NCBI GenBank assembly: GCA_035649175.1
Contig: DASRKB010000033.1
Location: 1-64,000, forward strand
Reading direction: 5' to 3'
DNA length: 64,000 nucleotides
Origin: SCGC-AG-212-J23 sp035649175
GTDB taxonomy: Bacteria; Pseudomonadota; Gammaproteobacteria; Burkholderiales; SG8-39
Shown: positions 27,811 through 36,353 of the stretch, piece by piece
How positions within the stretch are numbered: the first letter of the stretch is position 1
Layout: every line of letters starts with the position of its first letter
Notes under the pieces: model-generated
What the model saw: only the letters and a program-made list of their open reading frames with translations
Database searches by the model: none
Told to the model about the DNA's origin: nothing
Program-made: the position numbers and the translations under genes

Positions 27811-28250
27811 CTCGCGACCAGGCGCCGAAGGAACTCGATGGTGAGCAGGCCGAAGCAGAGCGGGACTGGCACGTAGAGCCACCACTCGGGGAAGACCACG
27901 CTCTTCAGCACCATGGCGCCCTGCTGCGCCGAATTGAGGATGGTGCGCGCACCGTAGACCACCAGCACCACGCAGACCACCAGCCCTGCCACGTTGGTCA
28001 CGTGCCCGATGCGCGGCCAGACGGAGAGGAGGATATCCAGCCGCACATGCTCGTTACGCCGCAGGAGCCACGGCGCGACGAGGAACGTGGCGAGCGGCAG
28101 CACGTACTCCGATACTTCGAGGATCCACGGCAGCGTGCCCAGCCCGACGTTACGCAGCACGACGTCGAGCGTGATCGCCGCCGCGGAAGCGCCGAGGAGC
28201 AGCGCGGCGAGCGCCGCGAGCCCCTCGAGCAGCCTCTCCCACGCGCTCAC
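27807..28250 (-). CDS. TRAP transporter small permease (DctQ)
   Basis: 147-residue four-span membrane subunit. It has the family features EVSEYVLPLATFLVAPWLLRR near residue 45, NEHVRLDI near 66 and a final span before LRRLVAR. The start is a GTG overlapping the binding-protein stop (GTGA). It completes the DctP-DctQ-DctM set. Confidence 0.92.
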   Translation of the reverse strand: MSAWERLLEGLAALAALLLGASAAAITLDVVLRNVGLGTLPWILEVSEYVLPLATFLVAPWLLRRNEHVRLDILLSVWPRIGHVTNVAGLVVCVVLVVYGARTILNSAQQGAMVLKSVVFPEWWLYVPVPLCFGLLTIEFLRRLVAR

Positions 28251-29188
28251 TTAGAGAACAGCTTCCTCATCTGCGGCGCGTGCTCCGGGCTCTGCTTGGC
28301 CGCGCTCGCCCAGGCGACCTCATAGGCCTTGTCCGCGTACGCCCGGTCGAACTTGATGGTCTGGATGCCGACCTCGGCCTGGCGCTTGGTCTCCGCGGCG
28401 TTGAACTTTCTCCATACGTCGTTCATCGCTTCCAGCGCGAGAGCCTGCTTCCTCATGAAGTCCTGCTGCTTCGGCGAGAGCTTCTTCCACGCGTCGAGGT
28501 TCATGATGATGGATACCTCGGCGTTGTAGAAGCCGGGATCCACCCGGAACTTCGTCCTCTCGTGCCAGTTCAGGTCGAAGATGCCCTGGATCGGCCAGCC
28601 GTAGCCGTCGACCACGCCGCGCTCCAGGGCGGTGTACACCTCTCCGGGCGGCGTCTGGATGAGGCTCGCGCCCATCGAGGCGAAGAAGTCGCGGTACACC
28701 GGGGTGATGCGGATCTTCAGGCCGGTCAGGTCGGGCCGGTCGATCTTCTTGGTGAGGTAGAGATGGAAAGGCGTCTCGTCGACCATGCGGGCGAGGTACA
28801 TCATGTTCGCCTTCTGGTTCCACACCTTGTTGATGTACTCGAAAGCGCCATTCCTGCGCTGCTCCGCTATCGTGATCTGCGTGAGCTTGAGGAAATCGGC
28901 TTCCGGCATGAGGTTGGTGTAGAAGGCGCCGGTGGTCATCGCCATCTCCACGACGCCGTTCTTGACCGAAGTGCCGACCTCGAAGGTCGGAATCGCCTTC
29001 GGGCCGCCGATGAAGTTGATTTGCGCGATGCCCTTGCCTTCGGCGTTGAACTTCTGGATCCACGGCGTCATGTGCTTGACATAAGTGGTGGTCTCGCCGA
29101 AGGCCGATACCAGCTTCAGCGTGGCTTCCTGCGCCGTGACGGCGGCCGGAAAGAGCGCGGCAAGCGCGATACAGACGGTCTTTCTCAT
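28247..29188 (-). CDS. TRAP transporter substrate-binding protein (DctP)
   Basis: Periplasmic solute receptor of 313 residues. The signal peptide MRKTVCIALAALFPAAVTAQ is probably cut after AVTA. The mature part contains LTGLKIRITPVYRDFFASMG with the family arginine near residue 160 that binds the substrate carboxylate, and VVDGYGWPIQGIFDLNWHE near 200. GAGGAGAG precedes the ATG. Substrate class is probably an organic acid, identity unknown. It lies 31 bases after the ABC ATPase gene. Confidence 0.93.
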   Translation of the reverse strand: MRKTVCIALAALFPAAVTAQEATLKLVSAFGETTTYVKHMTPWIQKFNAEGKGIAQINFIGGPKAIPTFEVGTSVKNGVVEMAMTTGAFYTNLMPEADFLKLTQITIAEQRRNGAFEYINKVWNQKANMMYLARMVDETPFHLYLTKKIDRPDLTGLKIRITPVYRDFFASMGASLIQTPPGEVYTALERGVVDGYGWPIQGIFDLNWHERTKFRVDPGFYNAEVSIIMNLDAWKKLSPKQQDFMRKQALALEAMNDVWRKFNAAETKRQAEVGIQTIKFDRAYADKAYEVAWASAAKQSPEHAPQMRKLFSK

Positions 29189-29219
29189 GGTGCTCTCCTC
29201 CTCTCGAAAGTTTATTGAA

Positions 29220-30023
29220 TCAAGATGCGGCATGACTTGAATCGCCGACGATGATAGTCCTCTGTGGCGTGCCGAGGTAGGCTTCGACCACGCGCGGATC
29301 GGCCAGGACCGACTCCGGTAGCCCCTGCGCGATGAGCCGCCCGTAGTCGAGCACGCAGATGCGATCGGCCAGATCGGCCACCATCTGCATGTCGTGCTCG
29401 ACCCAAAGCATGGCGATGCCCAGCTCGTGCTTGATGCGCAGGATGTGCCGCGCCAGGTCCTCGCGCTCCTCGCGGTTGAGGCCCGCCGAGGGCTCGTCGA
29501 GGAGCAGCGCCTGCGGCGACATCGCGAGCGCGCGGGCGAAGCCGACGATCTTCTGCACGCCGAAGGGCAGCGCGTCCACCTGCGCGTGGCGGTGGCGCTC
29601 GAGCTCGACGAACTCGAGCACTTCCTCGACCACTCGACGGTGTCGCGATTCTTCCGATCGGGCTCTCGACGTAAAGAGGCCTTCGGCAAGGATTCCGGTG
29701 TGGATGCGCGCATGACGCGCGACGAGCAGGTTCTCGACCACCGTCATGTGTCCAAAGAGCTCGCCATGCTGGAACGTGCGGGCGATTCCCAGGCGGGCGA
29801 CGTCGTGCGGCTTCAGCTTGTCGATCGGCTGGCCGGCGAAGCCGATCGCACCGCTCGTCGGCCGATAGATCCCCGAGATGCAGTTCAGGACCGACGTCTT
29901 GCCGGCGCCGTTGGGGCCGATGAGCGCCATGAGCTCCCCCTGGCGCGCCTCGAAGCTTACGTCCTCCAGCACCTTCAGCCCGCCGAAGGCGAGGGAGACC
30001 GAGCGCAGTGCGATCTCAGCCAT
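29220..30023 (-). CDS. ABC transporter ATPase (LivG-like)
   Basis: 267-residue ATPase of the branched-chain amino acid/urea/organic-acid importer type. Walker A GPNGAGKTS near residue 37, the weak signature FGVQKIVGFARAL near 153 (no LSGGQ, as in many LivG), Walker B ALLLDEPSAGLN near 171 and the switch histidine in WVEHDMQMV. The start overlaps the preceding ATPase gene by eight bases. The C terminus extends past the usual end by about 15 residues. Confidence 0.94.
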   Translation of the reverse strand: MAEIALRSVSLAFGGLKVLEDVSFEARQGELMALIGPNGAGKTSVLNCISGIYRPTSGAIGFAGQPIDKLKPHDVARLGIARTFQHGELFGHMTVVENLLVARHARIHTGILAEGLFTSRARSEESRHRRVVEEVLEFVELERHRHAQVDALPFGVQKIVGFARALAMSPQALLLDEPSAGLNREEREDLARHILRIKHELGIAMLWVEHDMQMVADLADRICVLDYGRLIAQGLPESVLADPRVVEAYLGTPQRTIIVGDSSHAAS

Positions 30024-30801
30024 ACCAACGCCGGCTCCGGCGGTACTGCTTCACCTCGCGGTAGCTCTTGCGGCGCCCGCCGGCAGCGCCCAGGTAGAAC
30101 TCGCGGATGTCCTCGTGGGACATGAGCTTCTGCGGCGTGCCGTCGAGGACGATGCGGCCGTTTTCCATGACGTAGCCGTAGTCGGCCGCCTCGAGCGCCA
30201 CCAGCGCGTTCTGCTCGACGAGCAGGATCGTGATGCCGGCCTCGCGGCGGATCGCCTGCAGGCGCTGCATCAGCTCTTGCACCAGGAGCGGCGCAAGCCC
30301 CTGCGAGAGCTCGTCGACGAGCAGCAGCTCTGGCGCGCAGCAAAGCGCCGAGCCGATGGCGAGCATCTGGCGCTCGCCGCCCGAGAGATATCCCGCGTCC
30401 CGGCGCCGGAGGGCGGCGAGCGCGGGGAAGAACTCATAGACGCGCTCGCGCGCGAAGCGGGCACCCGGCATCGCCACGGCGGCCTGGAGGTTCTCTTCCA
30501 CCGTGAGGTTTTCGAACACCTTGCTGCGCTCGGGCACGAGGGCGACGCCCATCCTGGCGATCCGGTGCGGCGGCCGGTTCTCTATTCTTGCTTCCTTGAA
30601 AAGGATGGTGCCCTCGGTGACGCGCGCGTCGTCCAGGCCGATGAAGCCGGAGATGGCGCGAAGCGTCGTGGTCTTGCCTGCGCCGTTGTTGCCGAGCAGC
30701 GCGACGAGCGCGCCGCGGGGCACCTCGAGGGACACGCCCTGCACCGCGGTGATCACCCGGTGATAGACAACCTCCAGCTTCTCGACCTTGAGCAGGTTCA
30801 T
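30016..30801 (-). CDS. ABC transporter ATPase (LivF-like)
   Basis: 261-residue second ATPase of the importer. Walker A GNNGAGKTTT near residue 36, signature YLSGGERQMLAIG near 142, Walker B LLLVDELSQGLAP near 162 and VEQNA near 193. The C terminus (GGRRKSYREVKQYRRSRRWYG) is longer and more basic than usual LivF. The ATG overlaps the permease stop by four bases. Confidence 0.94.
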   Translation of the reverse strand: MNLLKVEKLEVVYHRVITAVQGVSLEVPRGALVALLGNNGAGKTTTLRAISGFIGLDDARVTEGTILFKEARIENRPPHRIARMGVALVPERSKVFENLTVEENLQAAVAMPGARFARERVYEFFPALAALRRRDAGYLSGGERQMLAIGSALCCAPELLLVDELSQGLAPLLVQELMQRLQAIRREAGITILLVEQNALVALEAADYGYVMENGRIVLDGTPQKLMSHEDIREFYLGAAGGRRKSYREVKQYRRSRRWYG

Positions 30802-31820
30802 CGCTGCTTGAAGGGCCAGAGTAGGAACCAGTCGCGCACGCGGCGCCAGATGCCGACCAGTCCCTGCGGCTCGAAGACGAGGAACAGGATCATCACCAGG
30901 CCGAACGCCGCGTAGTTCACCGCGAACACCACCGAGGACAGGCGCTCGGCAAGGCCGGAGGCGGCCATGGCGGCGTCGATGGCGTGAGGGAAGAGCACCA
31001 CGAACGCGGTGCCGAGTACCGCGCCGAGGATCGACCCCATGCCGCCGATGATGATCATCGCCACGTACTGGATCGTGAGGTAGAGCGAGAAGGCCTCCAC
31101 CGACACGAAGCCACGAAAGTAGGCGAACAGGCACCCGGCGACGGCGGTGAGAGCCGAGGAGATGACGAACGCCGAGAGCTTGGCGCGCTTCACGTCGATC
31201 CCGAGCGCCTCGGCCACCGCCTCGCGGCCGTGGATGGCGCGCCAGGCGCGGCCGGTGCGCGAGCGCAGGAGGTTCAGGCTGAAGACGATGGTGAGCGTGC
31301 AGGCCGCGAGAAGCGCGAAGTACCAGTGTCGCGCGTCCGTGATGGGGGGATCGACCAGGATTCCCGTCGAGTAGCCTCGCTTTGTCTCGTATTCCGCGCC
31401 CGCGTGGATCACGATGAAGTGCAGGGCGAGCGTCGACACGGCGAGGTATAGGCCGCGCAGCCGCAGGCTCGGCAGGCCGAACGCCAGGCCGAGCGCCGCG
31501 CCCACCGCCGCGGAGGCGGGGAGGGTCACCCAAAAGGGCGCGGCGAGCTCCTTGAAGAGAATGCCGGTCGTGAAAGCGCCGGCGGCCAGCAGGCCCGCGT
31601 GCCCCAGCGAGATCTGCCCGGCGAAGCCGGTCAGCAGCATGAGCGCCACCGCGCCGATCGCGCCGAGCAGTATCTGGTTCGCGAGGTCAAGCCATAGCGG
31701 ACCGGCGATGAAGGGAACCGTGAGGAGCAACGCTACCAGCACCGCGAACCAGGCTTTTTGCGCCCGGGTGTCGAGGAGCGCCACCTCCTCCAGGTAGCTC
31801 GTGCGGAAGTAGCCGCTCAT
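30798..31820 (-). CDS. ABC transporter permease (LivM-like)
   Basis: 340-residue inner-membrane permease with about eight to ten spans and an N-terminal cytoplasmic stretch of roughly 25 residues. It has the family segments TGFAGQISLGHAGLLAAGAF near residue 63 and REAVAEALGIDVKRAKLSAF near 198. Start MSGYFRTSYLEE overlaps the LivH-like stop (ATGA). Confidence 0.94.
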   Translation of the reverse strand: MSGYFRTSYLEEVALLDTRAQKAWFAVLVALLLTVPFIAGPLWLDLANQILLGAIGAVALMLLTGFAGQISLGHAGLLAAGAFTTGILFKELAAPFWVTLPASAAVGAALGLAFGLPSLRLRGLYLAVSTLALHFIVIHAGAEYETKRGYSTGILVDPPITDARHWYFALLAACTLTIVFSLNLLRSRTGRAWRAIHGREAVAEALGIDVKRAKLSAFVISSALTAVAGCLFAYFRGFVSVEAFSLYLTIQYVAMIIIGGMGSILGAVLGTAFVVLFPHAIDAAMAASGLAERLSSVVFAVNYAAFGLVMILFLVFEPQGLVGIWRRVRDWFLLWPFKQR

Positions 31821-32686
31821 ACCCGGTCGAGCTCCTCCCGGCTTCCGAGTAGGCCCCAGGGCCGAACTATGAGCATGAGAAGCAGCACGACGAAGGGCAC
31901 GACCTCCGAGAGCAGGGGGTCGACGTAGTGGATGAGCAGCACCTCGGCGGTCGCGATGATGAGCGAGCCCAGCAGCGCCCCGAGCAAGCTGTCGAGCCCG
32001 CCCACCAGGGCGGCGGGAAAGGCCTTGAGCCCGATGACGACGAGCGTGCCCTCGAGGCCTGCGTCGGAGGCGATCAACATGCCGGCGAGTCCGCCGGTCA
32101 GCGTAGCGAGCCCCCAGGCGAGCGCGTAGATCCCGTGCAGCCCGATGCCGCGCTGGGCGGCAAGCAGCGGATGCTGCCCCGCTGCGCGCATGCGAACGCC
32201 CAAGCGGCTCAGCCGCAGAAAGGCGAACAGCGCGGCATAGACGAGCGCCGTGCAGAGGACGAGGGCGAGGCCGACCGCCGAGATGCGCGCCTCGCCGACG
32301 GCGAGCGAGGCATTCTCCCAGCCCAGGTCGCGCAGCGGATACTGCGTCTGCGTGCCGAAGAAGAGGATCATGGCGCCGCGCAGCAGGATGCCCAGCGCGA
32401 TGGTGGCAAGGACGGCGGCGAGGACCGACTCGCCGGTCATCCGCCAGATGAGCGCCAGGTACACCGCCGTCCCTACCGCGGCCGCGAGCGCGAGCGAAGC
32501 GCCAATTGCCACGAGCGGATGGCCGCTGAAAAGCGAGGCTGTTGCGTACAGTCCGTACGCGCCGAGCATCATGAGCTCGCCGTGCGCGAGCGACAGCACA
32601 CGGCTCACGCGGTAGATCAGCACGTACCCGCAGCAGATCAGCGCATAGATCGACGCGAGGACTGCGATGTTGACCGCAAGCTGCAC
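31817..32686 (-). CDS. ABC transporter permease (LivH-like)
   Basis: 289-residue permease of the same importer. It has the typical YVLIYRVSRVLSLAHGELMM near residue 21, GLATLTGGLAGMLIASD near 190 and a C-terminal span before RPWGLLG. It starts one base after the solute-receptor stop, so expression is coupled. Confidence 0.94.
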   Translation of the reverse strand: MQLAVNIAVLASIYALICCGYVLIYRVSRVLSLAHGELMMLGAYGLYATASLFSGHPLVAIGASLALAAAVGTAVYLALIWRMTGESVLAAVLATIALGILLRGAMILFFGTQTQYPLRDLGWENASLAVGEARISAVGLALVLCTALVYAALFAFLRLSRLGVRMRAAGQHPLLAAQRGIGLHGIYALAWGLATLTGGLAGMLIASDAGLEGTLVVIGLKAFPAALVGGLDSLLGALLGSLIIATAEVLLIHYVDPLLSEVVPFVVLLLMLIVRPWGLLGSREELDRV

Positions 32687-33844
32687 CTAGCGCTTGACGT
32701 CGATCGCCTGCCAGTCCTGGGCACGCACGACACGGTTGGCCTTCGCGTCCCAATGCCAGACGCGGTAATACTGGCGCGTGCGGAAGTGGTTGTCCTTGGT
32801 CCACTCGAGCGGCCCGCCGCGCAGGCCCTTCAAGTCGACCTTCACCTGATTCATGGCGGCAAGCGCCTTCTGCGGCGTCGGCGGCCAGGACGTGTTCTTC
32901 AGCACCTGCTCCATCACCAGGCCGACCACGAAGCCCTCGGTCAGGTAGGACACCGGCCACTGCAGGTTCGCCTTGGCGGCGACGGCCCGGATCTCGGCGT
33001 GGATCGGCAAATCGTCCTGCAGCATGGCGTTGGTGCCGATGACGTAGAAGCTTGGATCCTTTATGCGCCCCAGTTCCTCTTCGGCGTTGAGGTGCGCCCA
33101 TGTGATGTAGGGCCCGCTCCAGCCTAGGCGCCGCATCGATTCGAAGGTGCGCACCTGCGCCACCCACGGCGACCAGGACCACACCCACGTCGGATTCGCC
33201 TCCGCCAGCTTCGTGGCGAATGGCGTGTAATCGGGCGTCGGCGGCGGCGAAATCTGCTTCTCCACCGGCGTCATGCCCATGGTCTTCGCCAGCCCCTCGG
33301 CGTAGTCGATTTCCGCGCGCGCGATGGGGATCGCCATGGCCTGGAAGCCGATCCGCACCGGCTCGCGCGCCCGCGCTTTGACGAACCCGAGCGCCGCCTG
33401 CGAGTCGAGGTTGGCGCCGAAAGCGGTGGAGCAGAACTGCAGCGGGTCGGCCGGCGGGTAGGTCTCCTTGGGGCACACCGCGCCGGCGAAATACAGAGGC
33501 ACGCCGGCGCGTTTCGCTTCGGCGATCATCGGCGCATAGGTCGACGAAAGGCTCGTGTTGAGGAGAACGAGCACCTTGTCGGTGGCGATGAGCTGCTTGG
33601 CGTTGGTCGCCGCGCGCGAAGGCTGCGCCTGGTCGTCCATCACGATGACACGCACCGGCTTGCCGTTGATGCCGCCGCGGCCGTTGACGTGCTCGAGGTA
33701 AGCCTTCATTGCCTCGACCACTGGTGCATAGTTCGATGCCACCGGGCCCGTCATCGCGGCCGACACCCCGATGACGTAGGCGTCCTGGGCGTGCGCCGCG
33801 CCGAGCGGCAGAGCGATCGCGAGAATGGATGCGAGCTTCTTCAT
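32687..33844 (-). CDS. ABC transporter periplasmic binding protein (LivK-like)
   Basis: 385-residue type-I periplasmic receptor. Signal peptide MKKLASILAIALPLGAAHAQ is likely cleaved after AHA. The mature protein starts DAYVIGVSAAMTGPVASNYA, with VNGRGGINGKPVRVIVMDD near residue 54, as in receptors for amino acids and aromatic or organic acids. GGAGGAGAT precedes the ATG. It follows the acyl-CoA synthetase by 14 bases, hinting that the ligand is an acid that is activated after uptake. Confidence 0.93.
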   Translation of the reverse strand: MKKLASILAIALPLGAAHAQDAYVIGVSAAMTGPVASNYAPVVEAMKAYLEHVNGRGGINGKPVRVIVMDDQAQPSRAATNAKQLIATDKVLVLLNTSLSSTYAPMIAEAKRAGVPLYFAGAVCPKETYPPADPLQFCSTAFGANLDSQAALGFVKARAREPVRIGFQAMAIPIARAEIDYAEGLAKTMGMTPVEKQISPPPTPDYTPFATKLAEANPTWVWSWSPWVAQVRTFESMRRLGWSGPYITWAHLNAEEELGRIKDPSFYVIGTNAMLQDDLPIHAEIRAVAAKANLQWPVSYLTEGFVVGLVMEQVLKNTSWPPTPQKALAAMNQVKVDLKGLRGGPLEWTKDNHFRTRQYYRVWHWDAKANRVVRAQDWQAIDVKR

Positions 33845-33858
33845 GGGATCTCCTCCTC

Positions 33859-35688
33859 CTAGGTCAGTACTTCACCGATATCGCGGGCGACGAGCCGCTC
33901 CTCGCGGTCGTCGTACATCGATTCCACCAGGTCGCGGAAGCGCTCCAGCATCAGCGTGCGCTTGACCTTCCGTGTCGGGGTGACCGGCTCCCCCTCGTCT
34001 TCCGGGTCCAGCGCCTTGGGCAGAATGCGGAAGCTTTTCACCTGCTCCACTCGGGCGAGCGACGCGTTGGCCTTGGCGATCTCCGCCTCGACGAGCCTGC
34101 GCACCTCCGCGTGCTCTGCGAGGCTCGTAAAGCCGGTGTACGAGATGTCGCGGTTGCGCGCCCAGTCGGCGACGGCCTCGTAGTCGATCTCCACGAGCGC
34201 CGTCACGTACTTGCGGCCGTGGCCGATCACCATCGCCTCGGCGACGTACGGGCTGCAGCGCACCAGGTTCTCGATGTACGCGGGCGACAAGGTCTTGCCG
34301 CCGGCCGTGACGATGAAGTCCCGTGCCCGGTCCACGAGGCGCAGCACGCCATCCCTGATTTCCCCGATGTCGCCAGTGCGCAGCCACCCGTCCTCGCCTT
34401 TCACCTCACGCGTCGCTTCCGGGTGATTCAGGTACTCCGCGAATACGTGCGAACCCCGCACCAAGATCTCACCGGCTTCGCTAAGCTTGAGCTCCCACCC
34501 AGGCGCGACCGTGCCGACGTTCCCGGGGCGAGGAAACGGCCCACGCTGCCCGGAGATGATGGCACCCGCCTCCTCGGTTTGCCCGTAGATCTCCAGCAGG
34601 TTCACGCCCCAGATCTGCCACAACGCCGCCGTCTCGGGCGGTAGCGGGGCGCCCCCGGAAATCGCCAGCTCGACCTTGTCGAGGCCGAGCTGCTCGAGCA
34701 GGGGTTTGAAGACGCAGAGGCGCGCCAGGCCGTACAGGAGGTCGTTTGCGGACGATCCTTGCCATCGAGCCTTGGCATGCGCGCGGCCGACCTTCATCGC
34801 CAAGCCGTAGGCGGCGCGCTTGAGCGGCGTGGTGTTCCCGATGCGGATCAGAACCTGCGAAGCGAACTTTTGCATGTAGCGCGGCACGGTGACGAGCACC
34901 GTGGGCGCCACCTCGTAGAGGGTGCGCGGCAGGTCCTCGACATCCTCGCCGAAGTGCGGCGTGGGCCCGCCGAGCAGCGGCAGCGTGATTCCCATGTCGC
35001 GGCCGAGGATGTGGCAGAGCGGCAGGTAAATCACGGTGCGCTGCCCGTGCTTCGCGAGCTCAGGATAGTGCTCGATCATGTTCTTGGCCGCGGCGACGTG
35101 CGTCGCGTGCGTGACGACGGCGCCTTTCGGATTTCCCGTCGTGCCCGAGGTATAGACGATGAACGCGGCGGCCTCGGGCTTGATGCCTTCGCAAAGCTGG
35201 TCGAGCGACGGATCGCCTTGGCGCGCCATCAATTCTTCAAAAGTGGTAAACCGCGAGCGGTCGTAAGCGAACATGGCGGAGTCGTCGATGACCACGATGC
35301 GCCGCAGCCCGGGAAGCCGCTCGAGCAGAGGCAACAGCTTGTCGACGTACTCCTGGTCCTCAGCCACGAAGAATGAGGCGTTGGCGTCGCGCAGCTGGTA
35401 CTCGAGCTCCGCGGCAGACGCCGTCGGATAGATGCCGAAGCTCACGCCGCCCGCCGCCTGGACGCCGAGGTCGGCGATGACCCACTCCTCGCGGGCATCG
35501 CCCATGATGCCGACGCGCTCGCCCGCCTGCAGGCCAAGCCGGCGGAAGCCCGCGGCGCAGCGCGCCACGTTCTCGCCGTGCTTGCGCCACGAGACCTCGC
35601 GGTAGAGGCCCAGGCGCTTGGCGCGGTACGCCAGGCCTCCAGGGTCTCTGCGCGCCAGGGCGGCCAGGAGGTGCAGAGCGCTCTTCAA
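33859..35688 (-). CDS. AMP-dependent acyl-CoA synthetase (long-chain type)
   Basis: 609-residue adenylate-forming ligase. The P-loop YTSGTTGNPKGAVVTH lies near residue 180, EIYGQTEEAG near 365 and the hinge region LVDRARDFIVTAGGKTLSP near 445. A TTG start (MKSALHLLAALARRD) overlaps the TetR stop as TTGA. It would activate a carboxylic acid to its CoA thioester, probably the compound imported by the ABC or TRAP systems encoded next. Chain length and substrate are unknown. Confidence 0.92.
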   Translation of the reverse strand: MKSALHLLAALARRDPGGLAYRAKRLGLYREVSWRKHGENVARCAAGFRRLGLQAGERVGIMGDAREEWVIADLGVQAAGGVSFGIYPTASAAELEYQLRDANASFFVAEDQEYVDKLLPLLERLPGLRRIVVIDDSAMFAYDRSRFTTFEELMARQGDPSLDQLCEGIKPEAAAFIVYTSGTTGNPKGAVVTHATHVAAAKNMIEHYPELAKHGQRTVIYLPLCHILGRDMGITLPLLGGPTPHFGEDVEDLPRTLYEVAPTVLVTVPRYMQKFASQVLIRIGNTTPLKRAAYGLAMKVGRAHAKARWQGSSANDLLYGLARLCVFKPLLEQLGLDKVELAISGGAPLPPETAALWQIWGVNLLEIYGQTEEAGAIISGQRGPFPRPGNVGTVAPGWELKLSEAGEILVRGSHVFAEYLNHPEATREVKGEDGWLRTGDIGEIRDGVLRLVDRARDFIVTAGGKTLSPAYIENLVRCSPYVAEAMVIGHGRKYVTALVEIDYEAVADWARNRDISYTGFTSLAEHAEVRRLVEAEIAKANASLARVEQVKSFRILPKALDPEDEGEPVTPTRKVKRTLMLERFRDLVESMYDDREERLVARDIGEVLT

Positions 35689-36290
35689 TGCCGGACCCCT
35701 AGCGCGCGCACGAGAAGGTCGATGTAAGCGCGAAGCATGCGCTCGGGCGTCACGTCCGCTTCCCTGCCGTACCATGCCGCAGCCGAATTGCCGAGGCCGA
35801 GCAGCGCTAGCGTGGTCATGCGAGCGTCGAGATCCGACCGGAACTCGCCCGAGCGAATGCCTTGCTCGACGATGCGCTGAATGGCGCGCTCGTACCGGAG
35901 CTCGAGCGCCCGGATACGCCGGCGTGCCGGCCCGGGCAGGAAACGCCGCTCGCGCAGGAAGACGAGCGTGAAATCGAGTCGCTCGGGTGCAGCGTGGTGA
36001 AGCAGGACCTGCGCGACCTTTTCCGACGAGGTCGCGTCGCTACGTGCAATCTGGAGAAGGCGCTCGACGTAGGCCTCGTGTCCCTCGCGGCAGACGGCTT
36101 CGAGCGCGGCCTCCTTGGAATCGAAGTAGTAATAGAGGCTCGCCTGCCGGATGCCCAGAACGTCGGCGATATCCTGAGTGGAGGCGCCGTGGTAGCCCCG
36201 CTTGGCGAACACCTTGGCGGCTGCGCCGATGACCTCCGATAGCCGGCGTCGCACGCCGGCAGCACCGCGCGGTTCGGCCAGCGCCTTCAC
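35685..36290 (-). CDS. TetR-family transcriptional regulator
   Basis: 201-residue repressor-type protein. N-terminal helix-turn-helix GASTQDIADVLGIRQASLYYYFDSKEAAL near residues 36-64 and a helical ligand domain behind it. The GTG start has an excellent AGGAGG ribosome site eight bases upstream. It leads the ten-gene transporter unit and is divergent from the MetE-like cluster. A perfect inverted repeat lies in the 63-base gap, so it may control both directions. Confidence 0.92.
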   Translation of the reverse strand: MKALAEPRGAAGVRRRLSEVIGAAAKVFAKRGYHGASTQDIADVLGIRQASLYYYFDSKEAALEAVCREGHEAYVERLLQIARSDATSSEKVAQVLLHHAAPERLDFTLVFLRERRFLPGPARRRIRALELRYERAIQRIVEQGIRSGEFRSDLDARMTTLALLGLGNSAAAWYGREADVTPERMLRAYIDLLVRALGVRH

Positions 36291-36320
36291 GAAACCTCCT
36301 CCAGTTCCAAGGCCACTCGA

Positions 36321-36338
36321 TTCTATAGCACAATAGAA
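36321..36338. promoter_or_regulatory. Candidate TetR operator
   Basis: TTCTAT (36321-36326), a six-base spacer and ATAGAA (36333-36338) form a perfect dyad in the 63-base region between the TetR gene and the first MetE-like gene. Its 18-base size and position over the likely divergent promoters fit a TetR operator. The ribosome site GAGGAG for the plus-strand gene follows directly. Confidence 0.5.
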
Positions 36339-36353
36339 AAGAGGAGATACCCG

